From Bacteroidales bacterium (GTDB lineage Bacteria > Bacteroidota > Bacteroidia > Bacteroidales > UBA4181), in NCBI GenBank assembly GCA_031259205.1, contig JAIRLS010000133.1, forward strand, positions 1 through 10,124: DNA of 10,124 nt. The letters run 5' to 3'. A program made the position numbers and the translations under genes. Shown here in pieces: positions 1 to 5,845 of the stretch; position 1 is the stretch's first letter; every line of letters begins with the position of its first letter. The notes under the pieces were generated by a model that was given only the letters and a program-made list of their open reading frames with translations, searched no databases and was not told where the DNA came from.

Positions 1-57
1 ACAGACCGCGTGGATATTGCCGACCGGATTTTCCGGGAAATGAAGTACAGGGAATAA
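1..57 (+). CDS. Possible 3' end of a gene entering from the left
   Basis: The first frame is open from base 1 for 18 codons and ends in TAA at 55-57; the residues end in ADRIFREMKYRE, which looks like a charged, helical C-terminus. The upstream part lies outside the window and no family can be recognised. The stretch is short enough to be open by chance, and it competes with an open frame on the opposite strand over the same bases, so only one of the two can be real. Confidence 0.22.
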   Translation, partial: TDRVDIADRIFREMKYRE

Positions 58-283
58 AAGCGTCTTTCGACTCATCCGTAACAATTGCCTTAACCCAACT
101 TGGCTTGTCAATCAACGCAACCGTCTTGTAATCGTGAGTATGCGGCAGTGACATATCGTCAATGGGGGCTACGGATTTTTTTTCTCCTACCGGGATTCGA
201 CTGTTGAAATTGAAAGGTATTATATGGAGTGTTGACTGGCGCGCGAAAGTTGGCGAATGATCAGCGGTCTTTGTTTTCGAGCT
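1..283 (-). other. Unexplained open frame on the minus strand, possibly a partial or decayed gene
   Basis: Read on the minus strand, one frame is open from just after a TGA (286-284) to the left edge, about 94 codons. It contains an ATG at 154-152 followed by residues MSLPHTHDYKTVALIDKPSW, whose composition looks protein-like. A second minus frame is open at 383-264 (40 codons between a TAG at 386-384 and a TGA at 263-261) and reads, near its end, RSRHPVFEYDNYTLMKLENK. The two frames overlap at about 264-283, so they could be one gene broken by a frameshift and nonsense changes. I recognise no family. Chance openness is possible, because the plus strand here also has moderately open frames. 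Confidence 0.22.
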
Positions 284-470
284 TCATGAGGGTGTAATTA
301 TCGTATTCGAAGACAGGATGACGGCTACGATAAGCCGGATTTGCGACAATTTGAAATGCACTCGATTGCGGGTTTAGGTAAAACTAAATGACAACGATTT
401 TATTCCCGGACTTCCGGCAGGTTATTTCCTCTCTTTGCACCTCCTTCGTCGGTCTTGATGGAATAATAAT

Positions 471-490
471 CTCAAAAAACGTTTTTTGAG
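471..490. repeat. Perfect 20-bp palindrome upstream of the first DUF1080 gene
   Basis: The arm CTCAAAAAAC is followed directly by its exact reverse complement GTTTTTTGAG. It lies 67 bp before the chosen ATG of the first DUF1080 gene. A 10+10 perfect palindrome is unlikely by chance in a window this size, although A/T tracts raise the odds. It could be an operator for a dimeric regulator, or the stem of a bidirectional terminator for the flanking region. The rest of 58-557 shows no gene or RNA that I can support apart from the open frames noted separately. Confidence 0.5.
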
Positions 491-534
491 GAAAAATATC
501 CGCAAATCACCTGTAAATATTATTATCCGTTATA

Positions 535-542
535 TATTTTTG
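535..542 (+). promoter_or_regulatory. Candidate Bacteroides-type -7 element before the first DUF1080 gene
   Basis: TATTTTTG matches the Bacteroides -7 consensus TAnnTTTG. No good TTTG lies 19-21 bp upstream (the bases there read CCTGTA), and the implied leader would be only about 10 nt before the ATG at 558. The motif may therefore be fortuitous in AT-rich DNA. Confidence 0.2.
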
Positions 543-557
543 TTTGCAAATAATTTC

Positions 558-1274
558 ATGATGATGGAACGTGTATTTTTTTCTTTTTTAATTGTTATAA
601 TGATCCCTTTTGTTGCCTTTGCCGGCGACAACCAGCTTACTCGCAAAGAAAAAAAAGCAGGGTGGATACTTCTTTTCGATGGAAACACATTGGCCGGATG
701 GCGGGTTGCCGGCGATTCCGTAATGCAACCGGCCGGATGGAGCGTCGAAGATCATTGCCTGAAGGCGGAATGGAACAGCGCCGGAGGCAATAAAAATATT
801 ATTACCCGAAAAGAATTTGCCGACTTTGAATTATCCGTTGAATGGAAAATAGCTCCGGCAAGCAACAGCGGCATCATATATCATTACGGCGATAAATTCA
901 CTCAAGCGCCTCCATGTACAGGACCCGAATACCAAATCATAGACGATACGGGATGGCCTGTACCTCTCACAGAGGATCACTTTACAGGGGTCGATTATGA
1001 AATGCACCTGCCCAATGCCGACAAACAGTTGAAACCGGTGGGAGAGTTTAATCATACCAAAATCGTTTTCCGGCAAGGACATGTCGAACACTGGCTGAAT
1101 GGTAAAAAGATACTCGAATTTGAGGCATGGACGCCGGATTGGTATGCCCGGCTGGAAAAAAGCCGGTGGAAAACATCCGGATGTTACGGAATGAATAAGA
1201 GCGGAGCCTTTTTACTCCAAAATTATTCAAAAAGCAAAGTCTGGTTCAAAAATATAAAAGTAAAACCGTTATAA
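558..1274 (+). CDS. Exported DUF1080 protein (3-keto-disaccharide hydrolase family), copy 1
   Basis: This is a 238-residue protein of the DUF1080 family, which has a concanavalin/LamG-like beta-sandwich fold. Characterised members cleave 3-keto-glycosides. Residues 1-23 form a signal peptide (MMMERVF, then a hydrophobic core, ending AFAG), so the protein should be periplasmic or exported; no lipobox Cys is seen. Family landmarks are LFDGNTLAGW at 39-48, FELSVEWKIAPASNSGIIY at about 90-108, GPEYQIIDD at 122-130, a VEHWLNGKKI segment near 176-185, and the C-terminal strand VWFKNIKVKPL. The frame stays open back to a TTG at 486, but those extra 24 residues would precede the signal peptide, so one of three consecutive ATGs at 558-566 is the better start. 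The oxidoreductase gene follows after 12 bp, implying co-transcription. The substrate is not readable from sequence. Confidence 0.9.
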   Translation: MMMERVFFSFLIVIMIPFVAFAGDNQLTRKEKKAGWILLFDGNTLAGWRVAGDSVMQPAGWSVEDHCLKAEWNSAGGNKNIITRKEFADFELSVEWKIAPASNSGIIYHYGDKFTQAPPCTGPEYQIIDDTGWPVPLTEDHFTGVDYEMHLPNADKQLKPVGEFNHTKIVFRQGHVEHWLNGKKILEFEAWTPDWYARLEKSRWKTSGCYGMNKSGAFLLQNYSKSKVWFKNIKVKPL

Positions 1275-1286
1275 ATTTATTTTGTT

Positions 1287-2621
1287 ATGAATCGAAAACA
1301 ATTTCTTGGAAAAATAGTGGGAGGGGGATTAACTTCATTGTTTCTTCCCGATATGTTGGCGAATGTGTCAGGCGAAGAGTCGTGGAATCCTGCCGCAAAC
1401 GAATCACTTCTCCGCATAGCGCTTGTCGGAAAGGGGAAAATGGGGAGCAGCGATACGCGAACAGCATTGCAGGTGCCCGGCACAAAACTGGTTGCCGTGT
1501 GCGACCTGTACGACGCACGGCTTCAAGCCGCCAAAAAGGAATGGGGTGATGATATTTTCATCACTAAAGATTATAAGGAAATCCTCTCCAAAGAAGAGGT
1601 GGACGTCGTAATCGTAGGCACTCCCGACCACTGGCACCAACCCATTTGCATCGACGCGCTGAACAGCGGCAAACACGTGTATTGCGAAAAACCGGTTATT
1701 CATAAACTGTCCGAAGCAAAAGATTTGGTAAAGGCGCAACAACTGTCAGGTCGCTGTTTTCAGACGGGAAGTCAGGGAATGTCGTCTGTCGGGAATAGAA
1801 AAGCGAAACAGTTGCTTGAAAAGGGAGCGATTGGGCGCATCCATCTTGTAGAAGGCGCTTTTACCTCTGCACCGGGAGCCTTAAATAGTTTTAAAGCCAT
1901 TGCCGATGCGTCGGAAACAACGATATGGTGGCGGCAATTCCTCGGCAACGCCAAAATTATCCCCTTTGATGCACAGCGTTTTTTCTGCTGGCGAAACTGG
2001 AGGGACTACAGCACCGGGCTGGGAGGAGATTTATTTGTTCATGTGCTGGCCAGTCTGCATTATATTACCGGCGCCGACGGACCTGAAAAAGTGTATGCCA
2101 CCGGCGGCATTGACTACTATACGGACGGATCGCGCGACATGCCGGATATTTTGCTGGGATGCCTTGACTATCCGGACAAAAACGGAAAGGGAGCGTTTAA
2201 GGTATCGTTGAGTGCAAATCTGGCCGACGGTGTTTCCAAAAAATGGGGCAGCACCAATTTCAGGATCATCGGAGAAGCGGGAACAATGGATGTCGAGTGG
2301 GACAAAGTTACCCTGACCATGCACAAGGACGTGCAGGCCTCCATGTTTAACGGATGGCAGCCTGTCGGCGCCACCATTGACGCTCCGGAACAGGTAGAAA
2401 GCAAAAAACTCGTATTTTATGAAAAAGACTATCACCATTGTCACTACGACCATTTTTATAATTTTTTCAGTGGCATCCGCAACGGAACACCCATTGACGG
2501 GAATGTCCTTTTCGGCGTAAGATCCGCAGCGCCGGCGCTGTTATGTTACGAAAGCTATCTCAGAAAAACGTCTTTGTTCTGGAATACGGACGAATTGAAA
2601 ATACAAAAAAAGAAATCATAA
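1287..2621 (+). CDS. Gfo/Idh/MocA-family oxidoreductase with an atypical export signal, copy 1
   Basis: This 444-residue protein should be an NAD(P)-dependent sugar dehydrogenase. The Rossmann N-terminus carries VGKGKMG (intact GxGxxG, 48-53), then TPDHWH at 112-117 and the signature CEKP with E134-K135-P136, whose Lys is the usual active-site residue. The C-terminal domain has GGDLFVH at 246-252, where D248 and H252 match the family's D-x3-H. The EKP motif argues for a dehydrogenase and against the related GH109 glycosidases, which lack it. The N-terminus (NRKQFLGK, then a Gly/Leu-rich stretch to about residue 25) resembles a Tat signal but has RK instead of RR. Export of the folded, cofactor-loaded enzyme is thus likely but not certain. 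It lies 12 bp behind a DUF1080 gene, and the inferred role is to oxidise a sugar C3 hydroxyl so that the partner can split the glycoside. Confidence 0.92.
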   Translation: MNRKQFLGKIVGGGLTSLFLPDMLANVSGEESWNPAANESLLRIALVGKGKMGSSDTRTALQVPGTKLVAVCDLYDARLQAAKKEWGDDIFITKDYKEILSKEEVDVVIVGTPDHWHQPICIDALNSGKHVYCEKPVIHKLSEAKDLVKAQQLSGRCFQTGSQGMSSVGNRKAKQLLEKGAIGRIHLVEGAFTSAPGALNSFKAIADASETTIWWRQFLGNAKIIPFDAQRFFCWRNWRDYSTGLGGDLFVHVLASLHYITGADGPEKVYATGGIDYYTDGSRDMPDILLGCLDYPDKNGKGAFKVSLSANLADGVSKKWGSTNFRIIGEAGTMDVEWDKVTLTMHKDVQASMFNGWQPVGATIDAPEQVESKKLVFYEKDYHHCHYDHFYNFFSGIRNGTPIDGNVLFGVRSAAPALLCYESYLRKTSLFWNTDELKIQKKKS

Positions 2622-2850
2622 CCATCCCATAGCGAAGGATATTGTCAGACCACTTTTACATTTCATTTGGATATTTTACCGACCTCATCCATAAAATACG
2701 AAAATGCATTCTAATAATATTCTTACAATAAGACGATTATACTTATTTTAAATCTTAAGTAATAGCAGAGGATAGTATGATAATATAAATAAACGCTCAT
2801 TACATAAAGCAATCAATAGCTTCATTATAGACAATTTAATATAAACACAA

Positions 2851-3642
2851 ATGGATCAATCAAAAATTTTAATATTAGCAATGATCGGGTTAGGACTTTT
2901 CCCGACAAAAAACGTCAGTGGGCAGGAAAAACTTCATGAAACGGAAAAAATGACGCCCGCTATGTCGGAATTTTGGGATCCGCAACCGGAAGTTGTTGTT
3001 CCGGGAAAAAGTTCTATTTCCGCACCGGTGCCTGCTCCGTCAGATGCTGAAATTTTATTTGACGGAAAGGATCTCTCCCAGTGGGAAAGCGCTAACGGCG
3101 GAGAAGCCCAATGGCCTGTCGTAAATGGCATATTGACCGTAGACAAGAAATTGGGGAATATTCGCACCAAAAAATCTTACGGAGACTTCCAACTGCACAT
3201 CGAATGGAAAGAACCTGAAAATATCGCAGGCGATGGTCAAAGTCGCGGCAATAGCGGCATTTTTCTGCAAGGAGTATATGAAATACAAGTGTTGGACAGT
3301 TACAATAATCCAACCTATAACGCCGGTTTTGCCGGAAGCATATACAAACAGTTTCCTCCTTTGGTCAATGTCACCAACCCTCCGGGAGAATGGAATATAT
3401 TTGATATTATTTATACGGCGCCCACGTTTACCAAAAATGGGAAATACCGTACCTCGCCCGCTGTTACTATTATCCATAACGGAGTAGTGATCCAGAACCA
3501 TACAATCCTTCTCGGCGCTACGGTAAATGTGGGTTTTCCCCGTATAAAAAAACATGGAAACGGACCTGTAGTTTTGCAGGCGCATCGGGACAAAACCGAA
3601 ACCAACGTCAGTTATAGAAATATATGGATAAGAGAATTATAA
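2851..3642 (+). CDS. Exported DUF1080 protein (3-keto-disaccharide hydrolase family), copy 2
   Basis: This 263-residue protein is a second DUF1080 member, clearly different from the copy at 558. Residues 1-24 form a signal peptide (MDQSKILILAMIG to NVSG) without a lipobox. Residues 25-65 are a Pro-rich linker that the first copy lacks. Domain landmarks are ILFDGKDLSQW at 68-78, FQLHIEWK at 113-120, GNSGIFLQGVYEIQVLDSY at about 133-151, PGEWNIFDIIYTAP at 178-191, and a closing strand SYRNIWIREL. The NSGI loop and the EIQVLDS strand are shared with many Bacteroidota paralogues annotated as 3-keto-disaccharide hydrolases. The 229-bp gap before it (2622-2850) is AT-rich, with no terminator or convincing promoter visible, so it is open whether this pair shares a transcript with the first. 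The A-rich sequence ahead of the ATG is typical of the phylum. The oxidoreductase follows after 30 bp. Confidence 0.9.
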   Translation: MDQSKILILAMIGLGLFPTKNVSGQEKLHETEKMTPAMSEFWDPQPEVVVPGKSSISAPVPAPSDAEILFDGKDLSQWESANGGEAQWPVVNGILTVDKKLGNIRTKKSYGDFQLHIEWKEPENIAGDGQSRGNSGIFLQGVYEIQVLDSYNNPTYNAGFAGSIYKQFPPLVNVTNPPGEWNIFDIIYTAPTFTKNGKYRTSPAVTIIHNGVVIQNHTILLGATVNVGFPRIKKHGNGPVVLQAHRDKTETNVSYRNIWIREL

Positions 3643-3672
3643 TTGAAATATAAACCACAAAAACGTATTATT

Positions 3673-4968
3673 ATGATAGACAGAAGAAATTTTATTAAAT
3701 CGTCATCTGTAATTACTGCGGGAATGGCAGTTGCGCCATTGGCCGGATCATCCGTTCATGTGTCGGCTACCGAAACCGTCAATATGGGACTGATAGGTTG
3801 TCGCAACAGAGGAAACCGAGTGATGTCCTATTTTTTGTCCAATCCGGGTGTTCGTTGTTCTGCCGTTTGCGATATTGATCAGGATATTCTCCGGTCGACG
3901 GCAGATAAAGTGGCCAAAATACAAGGACGCTCGCCGGATATGTACGACGATTACAGAAAAATACTCGACCGCAAAGACATTGACGCCGTTCTTATCGCTA
4001 CTCCAGACCATTGGCACTGTTTGCAGTTTGTCGATGCATGTAAAGCAGGAAAGGACATATATGTCGAAAAACCTATTGCCAACAGTATTGCCGAATGTGA
4101 TGCGATGGTCGCGGCTACCCAAAAATATAACAGGATTGTACAAGTAGGCCAGCAACAACGGAGCAGCGAACATTGGAAAGCAATGGTAGAATACCTGAAA
4201 TCCGGAAAATTAGGCAAAATCGGGCGAGTACATGTATGGGCGAACTTTAACTATGGCGTAATCTCTACCCTCGTACCTGATTCGGAAGTACCCGAAGGAA
4301 TCGATTTTAATACCTGGCTGGGGCCGGCTCCCCGGATACCGTTCAATATGCGGAAATACCGTTCGTGGCGTATGTTTTGGGATTATGGAGGCGGATTGAT
4401 GACAGACTGGGGCGTCCATTTAATCGACATGGCGTTATGGGGAATGGATGTCAAAACTATGCCCCTGTTCACTGTCGCAAGCGGAGGAAATTATCTTTTC
4501 CCTGATGGAGCACAAGAAACCTTCGATACTATGTCCGTTACATATCAATTCAAAGATTTTATTGTAGAGTGGGAAAACAATGCCGGTGTGGAAACAGGCC
4601 CCTACGGGAAAAATTATGGTTTACTGTTCCGTGGTACCAATGGAACATTGGTCGCTGATCGTACGGACTGGGAAATCTATCCGGAAAAAGACAAGATCCC
4701 CGTTGAAAAATTTGTAGCCGACAATAAGGATGCATACAACCATGTAACTAATTTCCTGGATTGTGTGAAATCCCGCAATCCCGTTACGGCATGTCCTGTC
4801 GAAAATGGAAGTATTTGCGCCAAATATGCCCACTTAGGAAACATCGGTGCACGAGTGGGCGGAAAAACTTTGGTGTATGACGACCGGACAAAAAAATTTA
4901 ATATTCCCGAAGCCGGTAAGTATCTTCAGGCAACCTATCGATCCCCGTGGACATTTCCGAAAGTATAA
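3673..4968 (+). CDS. Tat-exported Gfo/Idh/MocA-family oxidoreductase, copy 2
   Basis: This 431-residue protein is a predicted periplasmic NAD(P)-dependent dehydrogenase. The ATG at 3673 is chosen because it puts a textbook twin-arginine signal at the N-terminus: DRRNFIK (R4-R5), a hydrophobic stretch, then APLAG near residue 25. The open frame starts earlier, at a TTG (3643), but that would bury the signal. Key motifs are the Rossmann loop GCRNRG at 42-47, TPDHWH at 110-115, VEKP with E132-K133-P134, and GGGLMTDWGVH at 239-249 with D245 and H249. The middle Gly of GxGxxG is Arg44, a variation discussed in the findings. The retained EKP separates it from GH109 glycosidases. It follows the second DUF1080 gene by 30 bp. 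Tat export fits an enzyme that must fold around its dinucleotide before secretion. The substrate is probably a glycoside, unidentified. Confidence 0.92.
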   Translation: MIDRRNFIKSSSVITAGMAVAPLAGSSVHVSATETVNMGLIGCRNRGNRVMSYFLSNPGVRCSAVCDIDQDILRSTADKVAKIQGRSPDMYDDYRKILDRKDIDAVLIATPDHWHCLQFVDACKAGKDIYVEKPIANSIAECDAMVAATQKYNRIVQVGQQQRSSEHWKAMVEYLKSGKLGKIGRVHVWANFNYGVISTLVPDSEVPEGIDFNTWLGPAPRIPFNMRKYRSWRMFWDYGGGLMTDWGVHLIDMALWGMDVKTMPLFTVASGGNYLFPDGAQETFDTMSVTYQFKDFIVEWENNAGVETGPYGKNYGLLFRGTNGTLVADRTDWEIYPEKDKIPVEKFVADNKDAYNHVTNFLDCVKSRNPVTACPVENGSICAKYAHLGNIGARVGGKTLVYDDRTKKFNIPEAGKYLQATYRSPWTFPKV

Positions 4969-5100
4969 CCGATATTTACAAACAGTTTTGACTTGTTTCC
5001 GATCTGTCGGTATCAGTTTGAACGGATTTTGAGGCTAAATCTTTGCCATCAAGAAAGTGCCAAGTATGTCAGTACCGGCACTTATAGTGGAAAACTTTGA

Positions 5101-5394
5101 GGTGTGGGATGCGAAAGAGCACAAAAACCGGCGGATAACGGAGTTCGGGAAAAGAAAGGCCGGATACCGGAAGCACTGTTGGACAAAACAGATACAGTCC
5201 TTGACGATTACAGCAATCCGATAGAAATGTTGCGTCACAGTTTTGTATGCAAGGCGGTATAGCTGCGACTGTATCGCCGTCGATACAAAGAGTTGGGAGA
5301 AGACCGTCATTATTCCAGCGAATACGATTTAACGTTGCAAGGCGTGAGGATGGTCCCCGAACAGGGACTTTTCTTAACCAGATTTTACTTTTAA
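5101..5394 (+). pseudogene. Possible decayed reading frame with an in-frame stop
   Basis: From just after a TGA at 5098-5100, this frame runs 53 codons to a TAG (5260-5262), then 43 more codons to TAA (5392-5394). The residues around the stop look protein-like: ALLDKTDTVLDDYSNPIEML before it and YKELGEDRHYSSEYDLTLQG after it, and the end reads FLTRFYF. The frame also continues upstream of the TGA. It may be the remnant of one gene broken by nonsense changes. No family was recognised. Open frames of this size also arise by chance, so the call is weak. Confidence 0.2.
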
Positions 5395-5397
5395 ATG

Positions 5398-5421
5398 TAG
5401 CTTATATTCAACAATATAGAT
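5398..5421 (+). repeat. 24-bp repeat, copy 1
   Basis: The 24 bases beginning TAGCTTATATTC and ending ACAATATAGAT recur exactly at 9995-10018. Both copies are followed by an A-run/TTTT motif (AAAAATTTT here, GGAAAATTTT there) and both lie in long gaps downstream of a gene block. This copy lacks the left arm that makes the other one an inverted repeat. Confidence 0.75.
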
Positions 5422-5483
5422 AAAAATTTTAAATTGTGTTTTCGTTTTTGCACATGTTTTCTGGCAGATACACACACAATTTA

Positions 5484-5497
5484 TTAGTTGCTACAAA
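5484..5497 (+). repeat. 14-bp direct repeat, copy 1
   Basis: TTAGTTGCTACAAA occurs here and again, identically, 68 bp downstream at 5552-5565. The flanks are AT-rich. This copy contains the TTG of a promoter candidate. Confidence 0.6.
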
Positions 5498-5517
5498 AAT
5501 TAAGCGTAATATATTTG
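5487..5517 (+). promoter_or_regulatory. Candidate promoter ahead of the peptidase operon
   Basis: GTTG at 5487-5490 is followed after exactly 19 bp by TATATTTG at 5510-5517, a full match to the Bacteroides -7 consensus TAnnTTTG with a TTG-type -33 element. Transcription would begin near 5524, giving a leader of about 320 nt before the peptidase ATG. The long leader and the AT-rich setting keep confidence low. The -33 element falls inside the first 14-bp direct repeat. Confidence 0.33.
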
Positions 5518-5551
5518 TTAACACATTTTTACATGATATAAATTCAAGTGT

Positions 5552-5565
5552 TTAGTTGCTACAAA
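5552..5565 (+). repeat. 14-bp direct repeat, copy 2
   Basis: This is the second exact TTAGTTGCTACAAA. Unlike copy 1, no TAnnTTTG element follows at 19-21 bp, so it is not simply a duplicated promoter. It would lie in the leader if the candidate promoter at 5487 is used. Confidence 0.6.
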
Positions 5566-5845
5566 GTAAGGTTTTTTCAGGCATTAAGTTGCTTAATATT
5601 AATATTTTACATTATTAGAACCTGTTAAAAAAAAGTTGAAGAAAGTCCTGTAAATCCGGCAGTAGTAGCCCGTATTTAGTCTTAAAGCCAGGACATTTTA
5701 CTCGCGCCTGAAACGTTTCTGCCCCTTGATGCCGGTACGGGTCGTAAGGCCGACGGTATCAGGCCGGTCAAAAAAAGATTCGGATGCAAAATTAGGATTT
5801 CCTGATAATTATCTTCACCTTTGTATTTCTATTTTTAAATTTGAT

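Larger units (their letters stand above)
4969..5845. other. 877-bp gene-poor gap between the sugar block and the peptidase operon
   Basis: No intact gene is visible. The left half (to about 5394) has mixed composition and a possible decayed + frame. The middle (5395-5640) is very AT-rich and carries a 24-bp repeat copy, two 14-bp direct repeats, a promoter candidate and a short AATATTAATATT palindrome at 5595-5606. The right part (5641-5845) is more GC-rich; the peptidase reading frame extends back to 5726, but those 40 residues precede a clean signal peptide and are not counted as coding. No tRNA or complete mobile element was seen. Confidence 0.6.

Noticed and set aside
3673..4968. Second oxidoreductase as a GH109 alpha-N-acetylgalactosaminidase, because of its Tat signal and fold
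   Set aside because: It keeps the EKP dehydrogenase motif, which GH109 enzymes lack, and sits beside a DUF1080 gene.
5035..5310. 91-codon minus-strand frame in the gap
   Set aside because: No start context or family, Phe/Ser-rich composition, and it overlaps an equally weak + frame; not supported as a gene.
5641..5720. Sequence loosely like the core of a cobalamin riboswitch (GTCCTG near 5644, AAATCCGG, AGCCAGGACA near 5687)
   Set aside because: Only short, gapped similarity; the GGGAA-type element and a proper B12 box (GACCTGCC-like) are missing, and the downstream gene is a peptidase with no B12 link.
5698..5809. 37-codon minus-strand frame ending GIKGQKRFRRE before a stop
   Set aside because: Protein-like but short, no start or family recognised, and overlapping the upstream region of the peptidase; left as chance.
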